64,000 bases of DNA. It comes from Siderastrea siderea (taxonomy: Eukaryota; Cnidaria; Anthozoa; Scleractinia; Rhizangiidae). The first letter of the stretch is position 1. The number at the start of each line of letters is the position of its first letter. Below the pieces are notes generated by a model. The model had not been told where the DNA came from. It saw nothing but the letters and a program-made list of their open reading frames with translations, and ran no database searches. Both the position numbers and the translations under genes were made by a program. This document shows, piece by piece, positions 53,737 through 64,000 of the stretch. Location of the stretch: positions 10,853,453-10,917,452 of the forward strand of contig OZ034978.1 of NCBI GenBank assembly GCA_964030785.1, in the 5' to 3' direction.

Positions 53737-54023
53737 TGCGGGGAGTGAGAAGTTTGAGTTATCATTAAGATTATAGTACCTTTTAAGAGTATGTGTACCT
53801 ATTCCCAGTGGAACAAATGCTTAAAAAAAGATTCCAAAATTTCCTTTTGCAAAAGGCAAGGTTATAATAAAATAACCAAAAAACCTATATTACTGAAACA
53901 AGCACTTCACAGACAACACCATGTGAAGGTATTTCTCGTTAACTTTATTTTTTTCTTCAACCTCAAAGACAGAATTAGCTACAGAGTTTTGACTGAGAGA
54001 AATTAAAACATAAAATAAACAAA

Positions 54024-54096
54024 CGACCCCGCCAGGATTCGAACCTGGAATCCCCTGATTCGTAGTCAGATGCCTTATCCATTGGGCCACGGGGCC
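54024..54096 (-). tRNA. tRNA-Arg (ACG), copy 1
   Basis: A 73 nt cloverleaf on the minus strand: acceptor GGCCCCG/CGGGGTC with one G-U pair and discriminator G, a D arm with AATGGATAA loop, anticodon arm TCTGA-CTACGAA-TCAGG (anticodon ACG), and a T arm CCAGG-TTCGAAT-CCTGG. The internal promoter boxes are intact (TGGCCCAATGG and GGTTCGAATCC). It is followed on the minus strand by T-rich sequence containing TTTT, suitable for Pol III termination. Arg-ACG (read as ICG) is a standard eukaryotic isoacceptor. Confidence 0.93.
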
Positions 54097-54582
54097 ACGG
54101 GTGAAGATACGTACAACTCGAATGCTTGATTAGCAGTGAGGATGTGGTAGTTCACACGAACATCTTAGAACGACATTGTCATCTAGCTTGTCGCGAGAAT
54201 TCTCTCCTCCCTCCTTAACTCTGAGAATATATCAAGACTACGCCCACGAGGCTACATAAGATACCAAAACTGTTGTTTCCTAATAAATTTTGAGAAAAAG
54301 TCATCAAGTTTGGTGCTTTTGCTTGCACATTAGAAAAAAATAAAAACCTTCAAAGTACTTGTTGGTTGATTCCACTGCCACCCACGGTCTAAAAGGGTGA
54401 AAGTTTTATCCAGAAGTAAAAAGTAAAGAATTACTGCAAACTAAAGATATACCTATAAAAATTGGCTTCTATTTAATGTCACCATTAAAGGAATAAAACT
54501 AAACAAAACTGACGATTTGCCTGTAATTAGAAATAACACATGACAGCAAACACAACTGCCTACAAACGTTTTCCTTAACCAG

Positions 54583-54706
54583 TTAATCTACTGTATTAAG
54601 CATTTCATTTGTCCACTTCTGAGCAGCTTTTAGTTGCATTCCTAAACGTTGACATTGTTCTTTCATTTGAAAACTCTGCACGGTTCTACCCATGACGAAA
54701 TTAGTA
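54583..54706 (-). CDS. Orphan terminal exon, copy 1 (40 codons plus TAA)
   Basis: After an acceptor CTTTCAG on the minus strand, one leftover base is followed by 40 codons starting TNFVMGRTVQSFQMKEQCQR, ending MLNTVD and TAA. The Gln/Lys/Leu-rich composition suggests an alpha helix or coiled coil. It looks like a genuine last coding exon entering in phase 2/1. No partner exon is seen between it and the 36 bp array. The family is not recognised. The same exon is repeated unchanged in units B and C, so it travelled with the tandem duplication. Confidence 0.45.
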
Positions 54707-54954
54707 CTGAAAGAAAAGAAAGCCTTTTTGGTTTAAAATCTGATGGCAAAAGGTCACATCCTATTTTAGACTACCAGGCAAAAGACGGTACATTTAGATT
54801 ACCGGTAGCCGTCTAGGCAACTGTTGAAGCACCTAAAAGGGTTGATATTATGGCAAAAACAAATATCATATTTCGGAATAGCAGGCAAATATAAAATCCA
54901 AATGGTCAATTCGATACCAGTTTTCAGGAAAAAAAGACTCAAAATCCGAAACGT

Positions 54955-55150
54955 TTGGGGCAGCACATGCCTATAAAGCCTCCCACCGCTGTGACCCGGG
55001 TTCGGTTCCAGTGGTTGGCACGTGGGTTGAGTTTGTTGTTGGTTCTGTCCTTGCTCCGAGGGTTTGTTAGGATCCTCCAAATTTTCCTCCCTCCATAAAC
55101 ACCAACACTTCCAAATTCTAATTCGACCTGGACGTCAAGTGTTTACAAAT
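54955..55150 (+). repeat. SINE-like repeat, copy 1
   Basis: CACCGCTGTGACCCGGGTTC, GGTTCGGTTCC (B-box-like) and GGGTTGAGTTTGTTGTTGGT are characteristic of a repeat widespread in cnidarian DNA from memory. The minus-strand 93-codon frame over it is not a gene. Confidence 0.5.
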
Positions 55151-55189
55151 GAGCCCATGGCTCGGGAGATTAGGCGACTACTCCTCACA

Positions 55190-55620
55190 CTATGACGTTA
55201 AATTTGATTTACAATTTTTTTTTTACTTCATATGTTAGATACATATTCTTGACAGTCTGCCATTTACATTTACATGATTTTTACAGGACTTGGGCCACCG
55301 AATTTACATGTTACTTACAGGGCATAGAACAGCACCATATTTCTCATTTGCATGTTCCTTACATGTTTTGTTTAAACAATTTACAGGATATTTAGAAGGA
55401 AGATACTGTAAATTTGTTCCCCAAAATTTACATGTTATTCACATGGTTCTTTAAGTTATAGGGGCTAAAGTGGACCATGTAAATCCTCCTTACCATGTAA
55501 AAAAGCATGCAAATTCAATTTACAAAATGCCAAGATGTAGATGTAAATTAACAAAACATGTAAATAACGATTTTCATGTTCTAGATTACAATTTACATGT
55601 GCATGTAAATTTTCAACTTT
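55190..55620. repeat. ATTTACATG/CATGTAAAT foldback tract, copy 1
   Basis: TTTACATG predominates in the left half and its complement CATGTAAA in the right half, about 15-20 occurrences in all, so the tract can fold back. Directly precedes the 36 bp array. Confidence 0.65.
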
Positions 55621-55625
55621 TCCAG

Positions 55626-57495
55626 AGGTGGTTACTGATTACGATGGTTAAAAAGTCGCAGTTTTGGGTGGTTCTTAGTGTCGTTAAAAAGAGGCAGTTT
55701 TAGGTGGTTATTAGTGTGGTTAAAAAGGGGCGGTTTTGGGTGGTTATTGGTGTGGTTAAAATGAGGCAGTTTTGGGTGGTTATTAATGTGGTTAAAAAGA
55801 GGCAGTTTTGGGTGGTTATTAGGGTGGTTACAAAGAGGCACTTTTCGGTGGTTATTAAGGTGGTTAAAAGAGGCAGTTTTCGCTGGTTATAAGGCTGGTT
55901 AAAAAGGGGCAGTTTTGGGCGGTTATTAGGGTGGTTACAAAGAGGCACTTTTCGGTGGTTATTAAGGTGGTTAAAAGAGGCAGTTTTCGCTGGTTATAAG
56001 GCTGGTTAAAAAGGGGCAGTTTTGGGCGGTTATTAGTGTGGTTACAAAGAGGCACTTTTCGGTGGTTATTAAGGTGGTTAAAAGAGGCAGTTTTGGGTGG
56101 TTATTAGGGTGGTTAAAAAGGGGCAGTTTTGGGCGGTTATTAGTGTGGTTAAAAAGAGGCATTTTCGGCTGGTTATTAGTGTGGTTAAAAAGAGTCAGTT
56201 TTGGGTGATTATTAGTGTGGTTAAAAAGAGGCAGTTTTGGGTGGTTATTAGTGTGTTTAAAAAGAGGCAGTTTTGGGTGGTTATTAGTGTGGTTAAAAAG
56301 AGGCAGTTTTGGGTGGTTATTAGTGTGGTTAAAAAGATGCAGGTTTGGGTCGTTATTAGTGTGGTTAAAAAGAGGCAGTTTTGGGTGGTTAACAGGGTGG
56401 TTAAAAAGGGGCAGTTTCGGGTGGTTATGAGTGTGGTTAAAAAGAGGCAGTTATGGGTGGTTATTAGTGTGGTTAAAAACAGGCGGTTTTGGGTGGTCAT
56501 TAGTGTGTTTAAAAAGAGACAGTTTTTGGTGGTTCTTACTGTGGTTGAAAAGAGACAGTTTTTGTTGGTTTTCGGGGTGGTTAAAAGGGGGCAGTTTTGG
56601 GTGGTTATTAGAGTGGTTAAAAAGAGGCAGTTTTGGGTGGTTATTAGTGTGGTTAAAAAGAGGCAGTTTTGGGTGGTTATTAGTGTGGTTAAAAAGAGGC
56701 TGTTTTGGGTGGTTAACAGGGTGGTTAAAAAGAGGCAGTTTCGGGTCGGTATCATTGCGGGTAAAAAAAGGGGGTGTTGGGTTTTTATTAGTGTGGTTGA
56801 AAAGGGGCAGTTTTAGGTGGTTATTAGTGTGGTTAAAAAGAGGCAGTTTTGGGTGGTTATTAGTGTGGTTAAAAAGAGGAAGTTTCTGGTCGTTATTAGG
56901 TTGGTTAAAAAGAGACACTTTTCTCTGGTTATTAAGGTGGTTAATACGAGGCAGTTTTCGGAGGTTATTAGTGTGGTTAAAAAGGAGCAGTTTTGGGTGG
57001 TTATTAGTGTGGTTAAAAAGGGGCAGTTTTGGGTGATTATTAGGGTGGTTAAAAAGAGGCAGTTTTGGGTGGTTATTAGGGTGGTTAAAAAGGGGCAGTT
57101 TTGGGTGGTTATTAGTGTGGTTAAAAAGGGGGTGTTGGGTGGTTATTAGTGTGGTTAAAAAGGGGCAGTTTTGGGTGATTATTAGGGTGGTTAAAAAGAG
57201 GCAGTTTTGGGTGGTTATTAGGGTGGTTAAAAAGGGGCAGTTTTGGGTGGTTATTAGTGTGGTTAAAAAGGGGGTGTTGGGTGGTTATTAGTGTGGTTAA
57301 AAAGAGGCAGTTTTGGGTGGTTATTAGGGTGGTTAAAAAGAGGCAGTTTTGGGTGGTTAACAGGGTGCTTAAAAAGGGGCAGTTTTGGGTGGTTATAAGT
57401 GGTTAAAAGGAGGCAGTTTTGGGTGGTTATTAGTGTGGTTAAAAAGGGGCAGTTGGGGGTAGTTATCATGGTGGTTAAAAAGGGGCAGTTTTGGG
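55626..57495 (+). repeat. 36 bp minisatellite in unit A
   Basis: About 52 units of GTGGTTAAAAAGAGGCAGTT plus TTGGGTGGTTATTAGT. A local duplication around 57121-57290 is absent from unit B. Confidence 0.95.
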
Positions 57496-57783
57496 TGCGG
57501 GGAGTGAGAAGTTTGAGTTATCATTAAGATTATGGTACCATGTAAGAGTATGTGTACCTATTCCCAGTGGAGCAAATGCTTAAAAAAAGATTCCAAAATT
57601 TCCTTTTGCAAAAGGCAAGGTTATAATAAAATAACCAAAAAAACCTATATTACTGAAACAAGCACTTCACAGACAACACCATGTGAAGGTATTTCTCGTT
57701 AACTTTATTTTTTTCTTCAACCTCAAAGACAGAATTAGCTACAGAGTTTTGACTGAGAGAAATTAAAACATAAAATAAACAAA

Positions 57784-57856
57784 CGACCCCGCCAGGATTC
57801 GAACCTGGAATCCCCTGATTCGTAGTCAGATGCCTTATCCATTGGGCCACGGGGCC
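57784..57856 (-). tRNA. tRNA-Arg (ACG), copy 2
   Basis: Identical to copy 1 over all 73 nt and in flanking sequence on both sides. Confidence 0.93.
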
Positions 57857-58342
57857 ACGGGTGAAGATACGTACAACTCGAATGCTTGATTAGCAGTGAG
57901 GATGTGGTAGTTCACACGAACATCTTAGAACGACATTGTCATCTAGCTTGTCGCGAGAATTCTCTCCTCCCTCCTTAACTCTGAGAATATATCAAGACTA
58001 CGCCCACGAGGCTACATAAGATACCAAAACTGTTGTTTCCTAATAAATTTTGAGAAAAAGTCATCAAGTTTGGTGCTTTTGCTTGCACATTAGAAAAAAA
58101 TAAAAACCTTCAAAGTACTTGTTGGTTGATTCCACTGCCACCCACGGTCTAAAAGGGTGAAAGTTTTATCCAGAAGTAAAAAGTAAAGAATTACTGCAAA
58201 CTAAAGATATACCTATAAAAATTGGCTTCTATTTAATGTCACCATTAAAGGAATAAAACTAAACAAAACTGACGATTTGCCTGTAATTAGAAATAACACA
58301 TGACAGCAAACACAACTGCCTACAAACGTTTTCCTTAACCAG

Positions 58343-58466
58343 TTAATCTACTGTATTAAGCATTTCATTTGTCCACTTCTGAGCAGCTTTTAGTTGCATT
58401 CCTAAACGTTGACATTGTTCTTTCATTTGAAAACTCTGCACGGTTCTACCCATGACGAAATTAGTA
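58343..58466 (-). CDS. Orphan terminal exon, copy 2
   Basis: Same sequence and splice acceptor as 54583-54706. Shares all uncertainties about parent gene. Confidence 0.4.
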
Positions 58467-58714
58467 CTGAAAGAAAAGAAAGCCTTTTTGGTTTAAAATC
58501 TGATGGCAAAAGGTCACATCCTATTTTAGACTACCAGGCAAAAGACGGTACATTTAGATTACCGGTAGCCGTCTAGGCAACTGTTGAAGCACCTAAAAGG
58601 GTTGATATTATGGCAAAAACAAATATCATATTTCGGAATAGCAGGCAAATATAAAATCCAAATGGTCAATTCGATACCAGTTTTCAGGAAAAAAAGACTC
58701 AAAATCCGAAACGT

Positions 58715-58910
58715 TTGGGGCAGCACATGCCTATAAAGCCTCCCACCGCTGTGACCCGGGTTCGGTTCCAGTGGTTGGCACGTGGGTTGAGTTTGTTGTT
58801 GGTTCTGTCCTTGCTCCGAGGGTTTGTTAGGATCCTCCAAATTTTCCTCCCTCCATAAACACCAACACTTCCAAATTCTAATTCGACCTGGACGTCAAGT
58901 GTTTACAAAT
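58715..58910 (+). repeat. SINE-like repeat, copy 2
   Basis: Copy of 54955-55150 within unit B. Confidence 0.5.
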
Positions 58911-58949
58911 GAGCCCATGGCTCGGGAGATTAGGCGACTACTCCTCACA

Positions 58950-59385
58950 CTATGACGTTAAATTTGATTTACAATTTTTTTTTTTACTTCATATGTTAGA
59001 TACATATTCTTGACAGTCTGCCATTTACATTTACATGATTTTTACAGGACTTGGGCCACCGAATTTACATGTTACTTACAGGGCATAGAACAGCACCATA
59101 TTTCTCATTTGCATGTTCCTTACATGTTTTGTTTAAACAATTTACAGGATATTTAGAAGGAAGATACTGTAAATTTGTTCCCCAAAATTTACATGTTATT
59201 CACATGGTTCTTTAAGTTATAGGGGCTAAAGTGGACCATGTAAATCCTCCTTACCATGTAAAAAAGCATGCAAATTCAATTTACAAAATGCCAAGATGTA
59301 GATGTAAATTAACAAAACATGTAAATTACGATTTTCATGTTCTAGATTACAATTTACATGTGCATGTAAATTTTCAACTTTTCCA
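58950..59385. repeat. ATTTACATG foldback tract, copy 2
   Basis: As in unit A, with one extra T in the poly-T run and AAATTACG in place of AAATAACG. Confidence 0.65.
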
Positions 59386-59388
59386 GAG

Positions 59389-61543
59389 GTGGTTACTGAT
59401 TACGATGGTTAAAAAGTCGCAGTTTTGGGTGGTTCTTAGTGTCGTTAAAAAGAGGCAGTTTTAGGTGGTTATTAGTGTGGTTAAAAAGGGGCGGTTTTGG
59501 GTGGTTATTGGTGTGGTTAAAATGAGGCAGTTTTGGGTGGTTATTAATGTGGTTAAAAAGAGGCAGTTTTGGGTGGTTATTAGGGTGGTTACAAAGAGGC
59601 ACTTTTCGGTGGTTATTAAGGTGGTTAAAAGAGGCAGTTTTCGCTGGTTATAAGGCTGGTTAAAAAGGGGCAGTTTTGGGCGGCTATTAGGGTGGTTACA
59701 AAGAGGCACTTTTCGGTGGTTATTAAGGTGGTTAAAAGAGGCAGTTTTCGCTGGTTATAAGGCTGGTTAAAAAGGGGCAGTTTTGGGCGGTTATTAGTGT
59801 GGTTACAAAGAGGCACTTTTCGGTGGTTATTAAGGTGGTTAAAAGAGGCAGTTTTGGGTGGTTATTAGTGTGGTTAAAAAGGGGCGGTTTTGGGTGGTTA
59901 TTGGTGTGGTTAAAATGAGGCAGTTTTGGGTGGTTATTAATGTGGTTAAAAAGAGGCAGTTTTGGGTGGTTATTAGGGTGGTTACAAAGAGGCACTTTTC
60001 GGTGGTTATTAAGGTGGTTAAAAGAGGCAGTTTTCGCTGGTTATAAGGCTGGTTAAAAAGGGGCAGTTTTGGGCGGCTATTAGGGTGGTTACAAAGAGGC
60101 ACTTTTCGGTGGTTATTAAGGTGGTTAAAAGAGGCAGTTTTCGCTGGTTATAAGGCTGGTTAAAAAGGGGCAGTTTTGGGCGGTTATTAGTGTGGTTACA
60201 AAGAGGCACTTTTCGGTGGTTATTAAGGTGGTTAAAAGAGGCAGTTTTGGGTGGTTATTAGGGTGGTTAAAAAGGGGCAGTTTTGGGCGGTTATTAGTGT
60301 GGTTAAAAAGAGGCATTTTCGGCTGGTTATTAGTGTGGTTAAAAAGAGTCAGTTTTGGGTGATTATTAGTGTGGTTAAAAAGAGGCAGTTTTGGGTGGTT
60401 ATTAGTGTGTTTAAAAAGAGGCAGTTTTGGGTGGTTATTAGTGTGGTTAAAAAGAGGCAGTTTTGGGTGGTTATTAGTGTGGTTAAAAAGATGCAGGTTT
60501 GGGTCGTTATTAGTGTGGTTAAAAAGAGGCAGTTTTGGGTGGTTAACAGGGTGGTTAAAAAGGGGCAGTTTCGGGTGGTTATGAGTGTGGTTAAAAAGAG
60601 GCAGTTATGGGTGGTTATTAGTGTGGTTAAAAACAGGCGGTTTTGGGTGGTCATTAGTGTGTTTAAAAAGAGACAGTTTTTGGTGGTTCTTACTGTGGTT
60701 GAAAAGAGGCAGTTTTTGTTGGTTTTCGGGGTGGTTAAAAGGGGGCAGTTTTGGGTGGTTATTAGAGTGGTTAAAAAGAGGCAGTTTTGGGTGGTTATTA
60801 GTGTGGTTAAAAAGAGGCAGTTTTGGGTGGTTATTAGTGTGGTTAAAAAGAGGCTGTTTTGGGTGGTTAACAGGGTGGTTAAAAAGAGGCAGTTTCGGGT
60901 CGGTATCATTGCGGGTAAAAAAAGGGGGTGTTGGGTTTTTATTAGTGTGGTTGAAAAGGGGCAGTTTTAGGTGGTTATTAGTGTGGTTAAAAAGAGGCAG
61001 TTTTGGGTGGTTATTAGTGTGGTTAAAAAGAGGAAGTTTCTGGTCGTTATTAGGTTGGTTAAAAAGAGACACTTTTCTCTGGTTATTAAGGTGGTTAATA
61101 CGAGGCAGTTTTCGGAGGTTATTAGTGTGGTTAAAAAGGAGCAGTTTTGGGTGGTTATTAGTGTGGTTAAAAAGGGGCAGTTTTGGGTGATTATTAGGGT
61201 GGTTAAAAAGAGGCAGTTTTGGGTGGTTATTAGGGTGGTTAAAAAGGGGCAGTTTTGGGTGGTTATTAGTGTGGTTAAAAAGGGGGTGTTGGGTGGTTAT
61301 TAGTGTGGTTAAAAAGAGGCAGTTTTGGGTGGTTATTAGTGTGGTTAAAAAGAGGGAGTTTTGGTTGGTTATTAGGGTGGTTAAAAAGAGGCAGTTTTGG
61401 GTGGTTAACAGGGTGCTTAAAAAGGGGCAGTTTTGGGTGGTTATAAGTGGTTAAAAGGAGGCAGTTTTGGGTGGTTATTAGTGTGGTTAAAAAGGGGCAG
61501 TTGGGGGTAGTTATCATGGTGGTTAAAAAGGGGCAGTTTTGGG
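59389..61543 (+). repeat. 36 bp minisatellite in unit B
   Basis: About 60 units. Includes the 393 bp internal duplication described for unit B. Confidence 0.95.
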
Positions 61544-61831
61544 TGCGGGGAGTGAGAAGTTTGAGTTATCATTAAGATTATGGTACCATGTAAGAGTATG
61601 TGTACCTATTCCCAGTGGAGCAAATGCTTAAAAAAAGATTCCAAAATTTCCTTTTGCAAAAGGCAAGGTTATAATAAAATAACCAAAAAAACCTATATTA
61701 CTGAAACAAGCACTTCACAGACAACACCATGTGAAGGTATTTCTCGTTAACTTTATTTTTTTCTTCAACCTCAAAGACAGAATTAGCTACAGAGTTTTGA
61801 CTGAGAGAAATTAAAACATAAAATAAACAAA

Positions 61832-61904
61832 CGACCCCACCAGGATTCGAACCTGGAATCCCCTGATTCGTAGTCAGATGCCTTATCCATTGGGCCACGG
61901 GGCC
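61832..61904 (-). tRNA. tRNA-Arg (ACG), copy 3
   Basis: Differs from copies 1 and 2 by one base: position 66 of the acceptor stem is U instead of C, turning the G7-C66 pair into G-U. Anticodon and promoter boxes are unchanged, so it is probably still functional. Confidence 0.9.
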
Positions 61905-62390
61905 ACGGGTGAAGATACGTACAACTCGAATGCTTGATTAGCAGTGAGGATGTGGTAGTTCACACGAACATCTTAGAACGACATTGTCATCTAGCTTGTC
62001 GCGAGAATTCTCTCCTCCCTCCTTAACTCTGAGAATATATCAAGACTACGCCCACGAGGCTACATAAGATACCAAAACTGTTGTTTCCTAATAAATTTTG
62101 AGAAAAAGTCATCAAGTTTGGTGCTTTTGCTTGCACATTAGAAAAAAATAAAAACCTTCAAAGTACTTGTTGGTTGATTCCACTGCCACCCACGGTCTAA
62201 AAGGGTGAAAGTTTTATCCAGAAGTAAAAAGTAAAGAATTACTGCAAACTAAAGATATACCTATAAAAATTGGCTTCTATTTAATGTCACCATTAAAGGA
62301 ATAAAACTAAACAAAACTGACGATTTGCCTGTAATTAGAAATAACACATGACAGCAAACACAACTGCCTACAAACGTTTTCCTTAACCAG

Positions 62391-62514
62391 TTAATCTACT
62401 GTATTAAGCATTTCATTTGTCCACTTCTGAGCAGCTTTTAGTTGCATTCCTAAACGTTGACATTGTTCTTTCATTTGAAAACTCTGCACGGTTCTACCCA
62501 TGACGAAATTAGTA
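62391..62514 (-). CDS. Orphan terminal exon, copy 3
   Basis: Same exon as 54583-54706, again with intact frame and acceptor. Confidence 0.4.
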
Positions 62515-62762
62515 CTGAAAGAAAAGAAAGCCTTTTTGGTTTAAAATCTGATGGCAAAAGGTCACATCCTATTTTAGACTACCAGGCAAAAGACGGTACA
62601 TTTAGATTACCGGTAGCCGTCTAGGCAACTGTTGAAGCACCTAAAAGGGTTGATATTATGGCAAAAACAAATATCATATTTCGGAATAGCAGGAAAATAT
62701 AAAATCCAAATGGTCAATTCGATACCAGTTTTCAGGAAAAAAAGACTCAAAATCCGAAACGT

Positions 62763-62955
62763 TTGGGGCAGCACATGCCTATAAAGCCTCCCACCGCTGT
62801 GACCCGGGTTCGGTTCCAGTGGTTGGCACGTGGGTTGAGTTTGTTGTTGGTTCTGTCCTTGCTCCGAGGGTTTGTTAGGATCCTCCAAATTTTCCTCCCT
62901 CCATAAAAACCAACACTTCCAAATTCTAATTCGACCTGGATGTCAAGTGTTTACA
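62763..62955 (+). repeat. SINE-like repeat, copy 3
   Basis: Copy of 54955-55150 in unit C with a few substitutions. Confidence 0.5.
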
Positions 62956-62999
62956 AATGAGCCCATGGCTCGGGAGATTAGCCGACTACTCCTCACACT

Positions 63000-63425
63000 A
63001 TCACGTTAAATTTGATTTACAATTTTTTTTTACTTCATATGTTAGATACATATTCTTGACAGTCTGCCATTTACATTTACATGATTTTTACAGGACTTCG
63101 GCCACCGAATTTACATGTTACTTACAGGGCATAGAACAGCACCATATTTCTCATTTGCATGTTCCTTACATGTTTTGTTTAAACAATTGACAGGATATTT
63201 ACAAGGAAGATACTGTAAATTTGTTCCCCAAAATTTACATGTTATTTACATGGTTCTTTAAGTTATAGGGGTTAAAGGGGACCATGTAAATCCTCCTTAC
63301 CATGTAAAAAAGCATGCAAATTCAATTTACAAAATGCCAAGACGTAGATGAAATTAACAAAACATGTAAATTAGGATTTTCATGTTCTAGATTACAATTT
63401 ACATGTGCATGTAAATTTTCAACTT
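63000..63425. repeat. ATTTACATG foldback tract, copy 3
   Basis: As in units A and B, with scattered substitutions such as AATTGACAGG for AATTTACAGG. Confidence 0.65.
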
Positions 63426-63430
63426 TTCCA

Positions 63431-64000
63431 GGGGTGATTACTCATTACGTTGGTTAAAAAGCCGCAGTTTTAGGTGGTTCTTAGTGTCGTTAAAAAGAGG
63501 CAGTTTTGGCTGGTTATTAGTGTGGTTAAAAAGAAGCGGTTTTGGGTGGTTATTGGTGTGGTTAAAATGAGGCAGTTTTGGGTGGTTATTAATGTGGTTA
63601 AAAAGAGGCAGTTATGGGTGGTTATTAGTGTGGTTACAAAGAGGCACTTTTCGGTGGTTCTTAAGGTGGTTAAAAGAGGCAGTTTTCGCTGGTTATTAGG
63701 GTGGTTAAAAAGGGGCAGTTTTGGGCGGTTATTAGTGTGGTTAAAAAGAGGCAGTTTCGGGTGGTTATTAGTGTGGTTCAAAAGAGTCAGTTTTGGGTGA
63801 AAAAGTGTGGTTCAGAGGCAGTGTCGGGTGGTTATTAGGGTGGTTAAAAAGAGGCAGTTTTGGGTGGTTATTAGGGTTGTTAAAAAGATGCAGTTTCGGG
63901 TGGTTATTAGGGTGGTTAAAAAGGGGCAGTTGTGAGTCGTTGTTAGTATGGTTAGAAAGAGGTAGTTTTGGGTAGTTAATACTGTGGTTAAAAAAGGGAA
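63431..64000 (+). repeat. 36 bp minisatellite in unit C (runs off the window)
   Basis: The array resumes after the foldback tract and is cut by the window edge. Confidence 0.9.

Larger units (their letters stand above)
53737..57495. repeat. Tandem array unit A (~3.76 kb)
   Basis: Starts at TGCGGGGAGTGAGAAG. Order inside: tRNA-Arg (54024-54096, minus), terminal exon (54583-54706, minus), SINE-like repeat (~54955-55150), ATTTACATG foldback tract (~55190-55620), 36 bp array (55626-57495). The core is nearly identical to unit B, differing at only a few positions over 1.9 kb. Confidence 0.9.
57496..61543. repeat. Tandem array unit B (~4.05 kb)
   Basis: Same order as unit A but 288 bp longer. A 393 bp block of the 36 bp array (59465-59857) is repeated at 59858-60250, while the local duplication near 57121-57290 of unit A is missing. 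Confidence 0.9.
61544..64000. repeat. Tandem array unit C (truncated by the window)
   Basis: Same order of features, with more substitutions relative to B than A shows (roughly 1 percent over the core). The array continues past the window end. Confidence 0.88.

Noticed and set aside
53890..54090. 66-codon minus-strand frame starting MAQWIRHLTTNQ, repeated three times
   Set aside because: It begins within the tRNA-Arg gene (the frame reads through it) and has no other support.
54799..55080. 93-codon minus-strand frame, repeated three times
   Set aside because: It is the antisense reading of a SINE-like repeat; conserved only because the unit was recently duplicated.

Overview
This is a eukaryotic nuclear window, most likely from a cnidarian and probably an anthozoan such as a reef coral. 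The reasons are spliced metazoan genes with short exons, AT-rich introns, a eukaryotic tRNA gene, and a dense load of small inverted-repeat transposons, a LINE tail and SINE-like repeats of the kind common in coral genomes. The assignment to coral is inference from repeat style and from animal proteins of moderate divergence; nothing in the sequence names the species.

Layout. (1) 1-1.7 kb: the last two exons of an unrecognised coiled-coil-like plus-strand gene, preceded by a TTAA-flanked MITE. (2) 1.7-9.9 kb: intergenic DNA with many foldback/MITE copies. (3) 9.94-28.56 kb, minus strand: a complete 18-exon p70 ribosomal protein S6 kinase gene (487 aa), with a variant N-terminal TOS motif, an intact AGC kinase domain, the T-loop, turn and hydrophobic motifs, and one GC-AG intron. 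Its introns are packed with transposon copies, including a 2.0 kb pentanucleotide foldback, an 1136 bp long-inverted-repeat element with 11 bp target duplication, a hAT-like MITE with a perfect 8 bp duplication, and a truncated LINE. (4) 28.6-35.7 kb: intergenic, with two more inverted-repeat elements and a GGATCCT-rich tract. (5) 35.7-41.2 kb, minus strand: a complete three-exon FBXO22 gene (419 aa; F-box plus C-terminal FIST-like domain). (6) 41.78-47.09 kb: a 5.3 kb giant foldback element. It has near-identical ~100 bp outer ends, two ~2.3-2.6 kb inverted arms made of a 20 bp minisatellite, a ~180 bp central spacer and a perfect 8 bp target site duplication. (7) 47.1-49.6 kb: MITEs, dispersed repeats and an orphan terminal exon. 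(8) 49.6-64.0 kb: a ~14 kb repeat domain built from a 36 bp minisatellite. From 53.74 kb it becomes a tandem array of ~3.8-4.0 kb units, each carrying a tRNA-Arg(ACG) gene, the terminal exon of an unidentified gene, a SINE-like repeat, an ATTTACATG-rich foldback tract and a 36 bp array. The last unit runs off the window.

Functionally, only S6K (translation and growth control downstream of mTORC1 and PDK1) and FBXO22 (SCF ubiquitin ligase substrate receptor) are recognisable complete protein genes. They lie head to tail on the same strand and nothing suggests co-regulation. The most unusual content is structural: the giant foldback at 41.8-47.1 kb and the tRNA-bearing minisatellite array at the right end. 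The long open frames in both minisatellites are a by-product of stop-free repeat units and are not annotated as genes.
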